Assembly (NCBI GenBank): GCA_024114885.1
Contig: CP099419.1
Location: 3,162,001-3,226,000, forward strand
Source of the DNA: Septoria linicola
Lineage: Eukaryota > Ascomycota > Dothideomycetes > Mycosphaerellales > Mycosphaerellaceae
Reading direction: 5' to 3'
Length of the DNA stretch: 64,000 bases
In this document: piece after piece, positions 43,465-53,849 of the stretch
Layout: every line of letters starts with the position of its first letter
Numbering within the stretch: position 1 is the stretch's first letter
The notes under the pieces: model-generated
The model's database searches: none
Told to the model about the DNA's origin: nothing
What the model saw: only the letters and a program-made list of their open reading frames with translations
Position numbers and translations under genes: made by a program

Positions 43465-46331
43465 CTAGAAGGAGTAGTGCTGGCGAAGACTCGACTCTTG
43501 TGCTGGTGGCAAGTTGTGGAGATAATTGTCGAACCCGTCTCCGATCATCTGCTTGTACTTCGCAAGCACCTGTTCGAAGCCTGCGCGTGGTCCATCGTCC
43601 TGCATGCCAGTCAGGAATACATCTGGTGCATTGGCAATCTCCGAGAAGAAGTCGAGGAGACATTGCTCGAGAGCAGCCGGGTTGTCTAGGACGACTTTGA
43701 CGAAGCCCTTGTACGCGTGGCCCTTCTCGTCAGTCCACGCCACCTTCTGCATGTATTTCAGGAACGAGGGCGCGAAGCTCGCGAGATGCGGTGCAAGTTG
43801 GTCGTGGCAGCCAATGCCGAGGCGACCAAGGGCGATTGCGGCGTTTTCGTTGAGAGACTCCGGCACTTCACTGCTGAAGATGATGACAGCCAGCTTTTCG
43901 AGCAGCTTCTCAACAAAGGGCGCCATGCCCTCATTTTGTCGCATCGAGATCTCGCCACAAGACCAGCAAGCATTGTTAATGACGCGGAACATTGATTCTG
44001 GATCGTTCTTCACGTCATTGAGACTCAGTTGCTGGATCAAGATCTCCAGAATCTCGGACAGATACTGCTGCAGCTGTGGGAAGATGTAGATTGCGCAGTC
44101 ACCAAGCAGCGCGTACGCAGACTGTCGAACATCGTAACTTGAGTCCCGCATGCAGTAGGCCAGCAGCTGGAACATGTTTGGCTGTGCACCTCCTGCAAGT
44201 CTTGCGCTTTGCTGCTCGTCTAGCGCCTGTATGATCGAGCTCAGGAGATCCAGGCTTGTGACCAAAAAGTCTTTGTCCGGCTGCTCCATGAACGACTGCT
44301 CGGCACTAACTCCATCTTCGAGATTCTGCTGGATGAGCTTGATGCAACGTGTGAACAGTGGTTCCGCAAATGGTGTAAACTGTGATCCCAGTGCCGTGGC
44401 CACGAAGGAGAGGCACTCGAGTAGTGGAAACATTTCTCGGGACTGATCCTGGACATGCTGCCATCGACTTATGAGAGCAGGCATCAAGAGATTGACATTC
44501 TCTGGCTCCGCAAGGGTTGGCGAAGCGTGTTCAGCGAGGGTCTGCACGCAGTCGTACAGGATGTACATGTTCTTGTCCTTGTACTTGCCAAAGCACTTGA
44601 CAAAGTGCTGAAGGATGACGTTGCAGTAAGGTGCCAAAACCGCATCGGCTTTCTCCTCAAGAGACGCGAACGCCGAGGCAGCAGATTGCTGCACCTTTTT
44701 GTTATGGTCAAGCATACGTTGAAGTAGTCCAGCCATTATGGGCTCAAAAAGCCCCTGCTCGCGAGCACTTGGGTCGTGCGCTGCCCATGAGGAGTACCGG
44801 CTGAGCGACCAGCATGTGATCTGCCTCACAACCGGCTGAGGGTCGTTGAGAAGATTCAGGAGGAGAGGTATAAGCTCTTGCAAGTGCGGTGTGATGTTGT
44901 CCATGCAGCCTGGTCCGATGGCGCCCAGGGCTAGCACTGCGGCTTCTCGATTTGACCAGTCTGTGTGCTTGAAGTTCTCTACCAGCCAGGGCAGTACTTC
45001 CTGGAAGACAGCGCCATGGAAATGAGTCGCTAGACTGTCAATGGAAGCTGCTGAGCACTTGCGCAGATTCCATTCTTCCTCAGGGTCAACATCATCGTAA
45101 TCTTCATCTTCGTCCAATTCGCCTTCGCTCAAATCGTCGTCCTCGTATGCGAATCCGTTGCCGGCAGGCTTCCCATTCTGCTGGGCACCATTGGATGCGT
45201 CTGATCGGCCGGCCTTATCTTTCGCGAATGTAGGCTTAATATCTTTCTCCTCGTCCTCGAGTTCAGCGTCTTCCTCGTCGCCCTCCAGTCTCAATTGATC
45301 ATCCTCGCTGTAAATTATGCAATTCAGCAATACGGGCACAATACGCGGCAGGTAAGGACCCAATGCATCCCTAAGAACAGTGTTGCTGCTGGATTCGAAG
45401 AAGAACTCCGCAGCATCCAAGGCCAATTCTTGATTGTGCCGATCTTGTTGCTGTATTAATGAGTACTCTATAACACCCTCCACATGTGGTACCAGAACCT
45501 CAGGTAAAGAGTCGGCGAGGAGTGCAAAAGACCGGCAGACAAATCGTCGAACATCATCGTTACTATCTCGAGACAGCCGTACGATCTCAGGCAGTATCTG
45601 GTCGACATTCTCTTGGACGGTCAAGGCGATAGGCTCGACGAGGAACACATTGATGGCGGCCAGTGCTCTTGAGCGGACTTTGACATTGTCGTCGCGGGTA
45701 AATTTCAGGAGCTCTGGCAGTAATGAGGCCAGCGGCCGCTGAGTCTGATACTCCTTGTCGAGTGCTTTCCTGTTGTCTTCGCAAATCTTGAAAAGAGCAC
45801 CCATGGCGCCGTCTTGTGTCTCCTGCGAGCTCTGCCCGCTCTGATTCGCTACCATAGCCACGAGGTCAGGCAGGACCTGTGGCCAGCCCAGAATTCCTCC
45901 TTGTCGCACAACTTCCGTAATGACGTTGCCGATGTAATTGCGTATCTGCGTGTTGCGATCTTGCAGACCTTGTAACACATTGGCTTTGATGTAGACCTTG
46001 CTCGGCTCAGGTATCGACTTGTACGCAGTCTTGACATTGTTCTTGAGCATAATCGCAGCAGCACTGCGCGCTGCGTGATAGGCTGCTTGGTCCAGGCCCG
46101 TATTCGACGTGGGCGTGATACAGAGGTAGACTAGGTAGTTGTTGATATCGGGTGACGATTTTGCTTGCCGGAGCATCTGTTTGCTGTGAGCATTCGCAAC
46201 AGCAGGTGTAAAAATTCAGTCAAACTCACCTGCTCGGCATTCTTTTGCGCTTGAATGTCATGACCGCTAAGGGAGTCGCGCAGACACTGTGCCAGCTGAT
46301 TGAGCGGACTCTGCTCTGGCTGCCACGCCAT
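43465..46331 (-). CDS. kap104: Transportin / karyopherin beta-2 (Kap104), two exons
   Basis: This importin carries PY-NLS cargo, mostly mRNA-binding proteins, into the nucleus and is released by RanGTP. Exon 1 is 46331-46230 (34 codons, MAWQPEQSPL) and exon 2 is 46176-43465, joined across a 53-nt intron (gtgagt donor, aacag acceptor), giving 937 residues, close to yeast Kap104 (918). The protein is a run of HEAT repeats throughout. The long acidic loop typical of transportins, which couples Ran binding to cargo release, is seen at about 325-400 (EGDEEDAELEDEE, then DDDLSEGELDEDEDYDD), followed by EEWNLRKCSAASID, a stretch strongly conserved in the family. Confidence 0.94.
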
Positions 46332-47617
46332 ATTGACTCGGCGCGGGCTGCAGATGTGAAATCTGCGTGTTGTGTGGTTGGATTCGCTTCTGGGTGGAAG
46401 AAGTGGTGGTTGAAGGTGGAGTTGACTGCCGGCAGTCGTGATCGAGGTCAGCGTTCTGAGCTGGCTATCGGCTAACCAACATCATTGTGCTGAGAAGCAA
46501 ACTGCGAGTTGACTGACAGTAAATTCGGAGTGACGGTCGTCCTGGCGCGAAAGCCCTAAAATAACATCACTGTTCCCCGCCTAGCAGAGTGGTAGACGTG
46601 AGGAAGGAGAGAACTGGAGTCGGCCGTCAACTACTGCGCACGAAATTTTGCTTTCGGATTTGTATGGCATACAAGCTTTTCTGTGAGGTTGTAGCACAAG
46701 TTGTCGTGGTCTGTAGCTATGGCAGTGCCACGACAGCAAAAGAAGAGACGAACACACGAACGAAGTTCTGTGCCAAAAGACCCTGAAGATGATCGGCCGG
46801 GACAACAGCTTCACCTCACTTTCTTGTTGCTGCGCTACTACCGACGTCTCAACAGCGGAACACTAGTCTGCGTGCTCGAGCAAGGCGCAGTGGTGCAGTC
46901 GGCTCGAGCTCCGCTTCTACTACTCGATGCTCATGGCAATAACACGCTGTTTGCAGTCTAGAAGGCACAGCGGCAACCTGCCTCGTTGCGACATCAGCCT
47001 TCTGCGACACAATTATTCGTCAGCTATCAATGGAATTGTTGCTTGCGCAACGCGAACTGCTGTTCCGGTGTAAAGCAAGGAAACGTGGACGCTCGTGTAG
47101 TCGTGCACGAGCATGCGAAAAGTTGCGGCACAAATGTTACTAAAGCCTAGCTAGGCCATAACAGGTTCCCGGAGCACTACATTCAAGGCGAGGTGAATAG
47201 ACGAACTCGTAGTGTCTCAGCATCGCGACTTCAAGATCTATCTAGCTTCTGCGAGCTTTTGATGCGCCGAGTGTTGCCAACGACCATAGCCATAACGCCA
47301 CACTGGATCGAAGAGGTTCTACTATATCAGGATTGCGCGCTACGACTTCGATAGACGATGCTCGATCACCTGCGCATCAGCAGACTACGCGCACTGTCAT
47401 GATGCCGAACCGCCTGCACTTGCTCGAGTCAGTTATTCACTATCGACTGTCTGCAATTTGTCGATGTCTCCGGCCACTGCGAAACACCAAGATCGGCCAG
47501 GCCACTGCTGGTGCTTCTCACAAGGCGTGAAAGGCGTCGAATCTATGGAGATTCGAAACGGCGGCACGGGTGTTGAGCATGACAAGCTTGACAAGCGTCA
47601 CGAAGGCTTCCCCCAAA
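46332..47617. other. Intergenic: KAP104 promoter and THI80 3' flank
   Basis: These 1.3 kb contain only short frames. A tRNA A-box-like string near 46,575-46,595 has no matching B box and is not a tRNA. Confidence 0.4.
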
Positions 47618-48463
47618 TCAGAAAGTCTCCTCGTGCCATATCTTTGGTCGCAGGGCCACAGTCTCCCTCTCGATCGTGAAAAGGACGTCCACATCAGTCT
47701 TGATCTCCACCAGATCGTTCTTGACGTGGTTACTCGTACTGACCTGGCCTCCCATTTCCGTTTCCCAGTCCTGTACATCCCACTCCAGTCCTTTCGTAGT
47801 AATCACTGCTTTGCCGTACAGAGGCAAGATACCCACATTCTGCCTCAGGAGCCCTTCCTGAAGAGGTGTGGATATTCTAGTGGTTCCCGCCGAAATCAAG
47901 ATGCTCACACTGCTCTCGGAGAAAAACCAGAATCGCAACGACGGGTGCAAGAACTTTTGTTCGCGATGAATTTCATGAAGTAGTCCGACGCCCTGGTCCA
48001 CTCGTCCTCCAAGACTGCCCAACACGAGCACGTTCGCGACGTTTGGCAGAGTGTCAACAACCTTATTGATGGCCTTGCCGAAGTCTGTGCTATACTGATC
48101 CGGGTCATGCGAAACAGGAACGCCGAGTTTTTCATATTCGTGTCGTACCTCATCTCGTAGCGAGTCTAGGTCTCCATGGATTGCATTTGGAAGAGCATGC
48201 TGCAATGCCCTGGTCCAGTCAGAGCTTGGGTAATGCTTGCGTAACAAATCGTGAAGTCTATTGGCCCCGCCATCTGCGCAGATTCGATATGCTGCATGGT
48301 CGTAGAGCCGCTTGAAGTATTCTAAATCATCGAACGGGCAGTTCAGAATGATCAGTGCTACGTCTGGGCATGGTTTCTCAGTAGATGTGAGATATTGTGC
48401 GGGCTGGAGCGGTGAAGCTATGTTGGAAGTCTGCGCTATCGTGTCGCTATCAGATCCTGCCAT
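47618..48463 (-). CDS. thi80: Thiamine pyrophosphokinase
   Basis: This enzyme transfers pyrophosphate from ATP to thiamine, making the cofactor thiamine diphosphate, which pyruvate dehydrogenase among others needs. The gene encodes 281 residues in one exon. Family motifs are clear: ICADGGANRL (61-70), HGDLDS (96-101), DQYSTDFGKA (122-131) and LGSLGGRVDQ (148-157) in the catalytic alpha/beta domain, and GGQVSTSNH in the C-terminal beta domain that shapes the thiamine pocket. The length fits the eukaryotic enzymes. It is divergent from MIA40 with 247 bp between start codons. Confidence 0.94.
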   Translation of the reverse strand: MAGSDSDTIAQTSNIASPLQPAQYLTSTEKPCPDVALIILNCPFDDLEYFKRLYDHAAYRICADGGANRLHDLLRKHYPSSDWTRALQHALPNAIHGDLDSLRDEVRHEYEKLGVPVSHDPDQYSTDFGKAINKVVDTLPNVANVLVLGSLGGRVDQGVGLLHEIHREQKFLHPSLRFWFFSESSVSILISAGTTRISTPLQEGLLRQNVGILPLYGKAVITTKGLEWDVQDWETEMGGQVSTSNHVKNDLVEIKTDVDVLFTIERETVALRPKIWHEETF

Positions 48464-48710
48464 GTAAAAGCCTAGCCGCGTAGAATTGCTATCATCAAGA
48501 TGCCAGCAGAAGTAGTGTAGTTAGTCCTGCCGCGAGCACTGACGCATCATTGTGCAGATCTTCAAGCGGAGCGCGAGTTTCTCCCGAGGGTCCGCGATTT
48601 GAAAGCCAGACGGAAGAAGTTGATGACCACAAGAGACGCCTTGCGCCCGAGTCCTTCCTCTTACGAATTCCATCAATTGTGTTCTCATTTCATTGTATTC
48701 AGGGGCCGAG
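48464..48710. promoter_or_regulatory. Compact bidirectional promoter THI80/MIA40
   Basis: Only 247 bp separate two divergent start codons, so the promoters must overlap or be shared. I cannot identify factor sites in it. Confidence 0.45.
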
Positions 48711-49590
48711 ATGTTTAGACCGGTGTTTAGGGCAGCAACGACTGCGCGCGCAGTTCCACAGGCACACCACATTGGGAGACGATTCGCAAGCACTGGAGCT
48801 TCCAGACCCAGTAGTTGGAAAGGCGCTGCTTTGCGTTGGACAGCGGCCGGCACGGTTGTGTACTACTACAACACCTCTGCCGTGTTCGCAGAAGAGCCAC
48901 AATGTTCGTGCAACCCACGATGAAGCTGCAACTCATGCTAATAGCAAATCAGACGCCGTTCATGCAGCACCAGAAACATCCCGCGATTCGGAAACACATA
49001 TGAGCATCGACTCGATAGCTGAGCAACGACGAGCTCAAGCACGACACAACTTCCAATCCTCGGAAAGCCGATCGGATAAGCAGCAAACCACTGAAGTGCA
49101 GGAGACTGTTGCAGCGCCAGATGACGAACAAACAGCTGCTGGCGGTCCACAGGGACTCGAGGAAGAGGCTGAGCAGCAAGGTGCTTTCAATGAAGAGACT
49201 GGCGAGATCAATTGGGACTGTCCATGTCTAGGCGGTATGGCACATGGACCCTGCGGCGAACAGTTCAGGGCAGCATTCAGCTGCTTCGTGTACTCCAAGG
49301 AGGAGCCTAAGGGGGTCGAGTGTATCGACCACTTCAAGACCATGCAGAACTGCTTCCGAGAGCATCCAGAGATCTATGGCTCCGAGCTCGACGATGATGA
49401 GGTGGCAGAGGTTCAAGCTGAAGAAGATCGGGCACAGGCGTCGCTGTCACAGTCCTCGAGTGCTGCATCGCCACAGGAAGGCGCGAAGAGCGGTACAATT
49501 CAAGACGTTCAATCGAGTAGTGAGCCAGCCAAGCGCACAGCTGAGGAAAGCAGTGAGCTTGTACCAAAAGCAGCACACGATGCACGATGA
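48711..49590 (+). CDS. mia40: Mitochondrial intermembrane-space oxidoreductase Mia40 (two exons)
   Basis: Mia40 imports and oxidatively folds small cysteine proteins in the intermembrane space, working with Erv1. Exon 1 is 48711-48903 and exon 2 is 48953-49590, joined across a 49-nt intron with an unusual gttcgt donor, a strong tgctaat branch site and an atcag acceptor, giving 276 residues. The N-terminus is a basic mitochondrial presequence (FRPVFRAATTARA), followed by a membrane anchor at about 43-60. The functional core is complete: the redox CPC at 154-156 and twin CX9C pairs (C165/C175 and C188/C198). Acidic, Gln-rich segments flank it. The intron choice is mine; other donor-acceptor pairs either break the frame or give an intron under 40 nt. 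Confidence 0.92.
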
Positions 49591-49902
49591 GCGTGGTCAT
49601 GAAGGTGAAGGTTGTATCAAAATGGCATTTCCGGCAAATGCATATGCCAGTCAGCGCTGTATCAGTAGCATAGATGTACCATAATTGTACAAAGCAAGAA
49701 CTCTGCTCGCAGACAGTGAAACACAGTGTTGGTCATTTTCACAGTAACATGCAAGTGAACAATGATCCTTCCCAAGCTGACTCGCCGCCGTACCGAGGCC
49801 CATACGTCCCACCGAGACATGAAGATTTCTCAATGATTCAATGATAGTTTACATTACATCCACGCCTCATACTCTCTGTGCACTCTCTACACACTCGCTG
49901 CT

Positions 49903-52900
49903 ATGCCTCCTACTACTAGAGACTACGAACTATACCGTACGTAGATTACCGAGTGCCTTAAGGCTAGAGTATCTAAAGTAACTATTTAAAAAGACCTCCG
50001 AGACGTCTACTATATCGATATAACTACGAGAACAATTAGACGATTAATAGTAACATAGGGTATCTAGAGCGCTAGGAAGAATAATAGACGCGTATAGTAT
50101 ATACTAAATAATCTATAAGTATTAGAATAGTAGATTACTTTTATATTCTACGACTTACGGCTCTTAGACGAGGTAGCCGTAGAGCTCCTAAAGATTAATA
50201 GCTATAATATTACTAAGAAATAGTATAGTAAGATAAGAAGACGTATAAAGCTTATAAAAAGGAAGTATAGAGAGGAGTATACTACTACTAAAGCTAAGAT
50301 TAAGGCTATACTTACTATTAAGCTTAATAAAGCTATAGTTAAGACGTATAGTAGGAGAAACCTATATACGTATCTACGGAGTAAGTATAATATTATTAGA
50401 TAGTAGGGTACTCGCTACTAGCGTATACCGACTCGTAGCTAATACTCGTAGTAACTAAATTTATAGCGTAGTAAAGCGACTTAATCCTAAGGGTGTTCGA
50501 CGCTAGACAGAGCGTACGCGCGAGTATTATAGAGCCGTTATTATACCTAGACCTAGCTTCGTAACCTTAATAGATATATACTATAAATTCGAGTTCTATA
50601 GTATATAGATCTATACTAGAATCGATATCTATTCGCGCTATATTAAGTAGATTTACTATAGCATTACTAGACAGACTACCGTATTAGTACTAGCTTAATA
50701 TCTTATAATACTACGCTATAGTAATATAGCGCCTTAAATTATTCGCTCTAACTATAGTATAGAAACAATACTCGCTATAGATACTTATTATAAGGTTCGA
50801 TAAGCGATCTATAATATAGAGAATAAGTAGATCGTACGTAAAGGTAGAGAGCTATTACTACTACTAGAATTTAACTAGTATTTCAAGTATAGAATAAGTA
50901 AGATAAACTAGCGTATTAAGGCGTAGTAGAACTAATAAGCGCCTATCCTATTACTATAGAGATCCTACTTCTACGAGATATATAGAGCGTTACTCTATTA
51001 AGAAGATTTACTCGTAGATAGGATTACCTTCTTAGCGATCTATATACCGATAATACGTACTATAGTTATAGAGTTTATATATATATAGAATAACTATAGT
51101 ATACGTAATTAACGTAAGGAACGACTATATTCTATTCTAGGTATTCTATATATATTACGCTATTATCCTATACTAAGTAGCTATACTTACTAATCTATAC
51201 TACTACCTAATAGGGTACTAGATAATATAGAATAGGACCTCGTAGGATTCGGTTCGTACTCGATAGTACTCGCTACTATAACTCGCTAACTAAATAGTAG
51301 ATCTTAAAGCCTATCTACCTAAAGAGACTCTTTAATAGTATACGTCTATTTTATATAAATATAACGTCCTTTTACCTATCGATAGTAGTACGTATAACGA
51401 CGATAGTAAGCGCCTTTATAAGTTTACTTATAAACGCTTACGCTCTCTTATCTATAAATATATTATATCCGAATAATAGCTAATACTATACGAGCTTAAA
51501 AAGCTACTAGTAGTACGCTAATAGATCCTTTTATAATAGATATAAGATATATTTAATATATCTAATAGCTAGCTAATTACTAACGATAATACTAGAGTAA
51601 TAGAGTTTATAACCGATCCGCCTCTAGTAAATAGTATAGATTAGCGTAGTAAATTTAGTTATATACCCTACTCTATAAGTTAGCGTACGAGGCTTAGCGA
51701 GTATATACTTTCGATATTATATTATCTTTCTTTACCTTTCTCTTTCCTATAACGTTATCTTATATATACTATACCTTTTACTATAATTATAGCTAATATT
51801 AAGATACTACTCTAGGATCTATACTATCTATAGATAGGTAAATAATATAGTACTAGTATATTTAAAGGCTACGCTTTCTATAGTACCTACTATATAAGGA
51901 ACCCTAATCCGCTAACTAAGTAGTTTATCTACGAGACTATAGCTATACCGATAGTATCTACGAGTCGCCCTATAAGTATCGTTCCTATAGCTCCTATAGC
52001 TTCTACCTATTAGTTATTTAGTTTAATTCTATAGTATATTAACGCTATACGTAATATTATAAACTAGAAGTATAGACTAAGGCCTACTCCTAATACTAGA
52101 TCGATACCTCTATTATAACGACTATTATCTATACCTCTACTACGGCTAGAAGCTATTAAATAACGTACTCTAACGCTAGTTATTACCTTTAACTATATCT
52201 ATAAAGTATAGACGTAATACGTTATATTCTAATAAACTAGAACGAAGAATATATAGAAGTATAGTAAGCTATAATACTACTAGAGTATTAGTAACGTCTT
52301 TATAAATACTATATTCGATATATAGCGTAGCGATCGATTAGATAACTTCGTCCTCTATCGTTTTAGTATAGATAATCTATCTTATTATCTAATCTAGGAA
52401 CTAGACGATTATAAAGAATATATATTCTTTATATAGTTTAATAAATTATAGGTTCTATAGAGGATCTCTAATACTACTATTAAGAGGCCTAAGGAATAAG
52501 ATATTAGAATAGTTATAGAGGTATTTAAGTAGCTAAAGGCGAAGGTAGTAGATACTTAAATATACCTTATTAAGCTTCTTATCTATAAAGAGACGCTAAT
52601 ACTATAACTAAAGCCGCCGAAGTAGGTAAAGAATAAGTAAAAGAATCGAGAGAGTACTATTACGAGTAAAGTAGCGAGTACTTTATTAGCTATCTTTAAG
52701 AGTATTAAATAGGATAATAAGCCTACTATTAAGTAAGAAAAGCCTACGTAGTAGGTATACGTATCTAACTATTATACTATACTTAAAATAATAGATTTAT
52801 TATATAACGAGTCCTCTACGAGTATAGCTAAACGTAGAGAGTCTAATTTATAGTAGACCTCGTAGGCCCTTAAGCGGATTAAATAATAGAATACTATTTA

Positions 52901-52960
52901 TACGTCTACCGAGCTTACCGAGCCTACTAAGCCTATATAATAGTAATAATATAATAAATA
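49903..52960 (+). pseudogene. Degraded DDE transposase (retroviral-integrase-like)
   Basis: Reading through stop codons in one frame gives a chain of integrase-type motifs: IDIYSRYIK at 50621, IRSNYSIET at 50741, and DRITFLAIYIPIIR at 51017. The DxYSR and IRS(D/N) strings resemble the first two catalytic strands of GIN/Ginger-type transposases and Gypsy integrases; the Asn in the second is explained by a G-to-A change at an Asp codon. A possible start (MPPTTRDYE) lies at 49903 in another frame, followed by a helix-turn-helix-like segment. The family name is my inference from motif spacing. Confidence 0.5.
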
Positions 52961-53199
52961 GACTACTATAGAGCTAGCGTAACTAACGCTATCTAACTAA
53001 TAAGTAGTAAAGCTATTACTGAAGCGATAGAAGAAGCTATAGGTAGAGTATACTAGTAGGGTAACGAGGAGTAGTAGTAAATAGTACTCGCTATAGACTT
53101 ATAGAGTAAATACTAGTTAAATTATAGCCTAAGAAAGATAGGATTAGAGGAATTAGTATACTAGGATAGGATAAGAGTAGATATTAGTTTTTATACTCG

Positions 53200-53830
53200 T
53201 AGTAACTCGTAGTTCGATTACTTATAAACTCGCTATACTAACTAGACTATAATAGGCTTAGGAATATCTTTCTTTAGCTATATAGCCTTCTATAGACTCT
53301 ATACGTCGCGAGCCTTACTATTAGCCTCTACCTTAAGCTAGTTAATCTAGCTATTTATCGTTCCTATAGTACCGTCTATCCTATTAAGCCTATCCTCTAA
53401 TACCTTTATATAGACACGGAGCTCCTCTAACTCGCTAGACTCGCTACTAGACTCGCTATCTTTATTATTACTAACTACTTTACCGGCCTAATAACTAGAC
53501 TTAGCTATACGTATATAGTACGTATAAGGTAGCCCTCCTACCGCTATCTTATACTCCTCTTTAAGACTTAGACGCTTATACTATAAGTATAGTATAATAG
53601 TAGTAACGCCCTTAGCTATCTCTATAATATAGCTAGCCTTATTAAACTTATATAGACTATTCTTTATAACCTTTCTTTTTATACTATCTCTACCTTCTAC
53701 TTTATTTAGCTACTTCTACTATATCGCTAGCGCGTAAAACTAATAGTTAGAGGCGTCTAGTATAATAGGGCGGTATAAGTAGTTTATAAAAGCTAGGTAA
53801 GGTTAAAGGCTAAGATCTGTCTTAGGCTCG
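53200..53830 (-). pseudogene. Degraded minus-strand frame with coiled coil inside the TIR element
   Basis: The minus strand reads, with few stops, a Lys-rich region (KEEYKIAVGGLPYTYY), a Ser/Glu run, then a heptad-like segment (LEDRLNRIDGTIGTINSQI). It is opposite in direction to the DDE frame. It could be an accessory ORF of the TIR element or a piece of another repeat. I do not recognise the family. Confidence 0.4.
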
Positions 53831-53849
53831 TAGGCTTAGCGTACGGTAT

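Noticed and set aside
46570..46620. A-box-like tagcagagtggtaga string
   Set aside because: No B box follows at the right distance and no acceptor stem can be formed.
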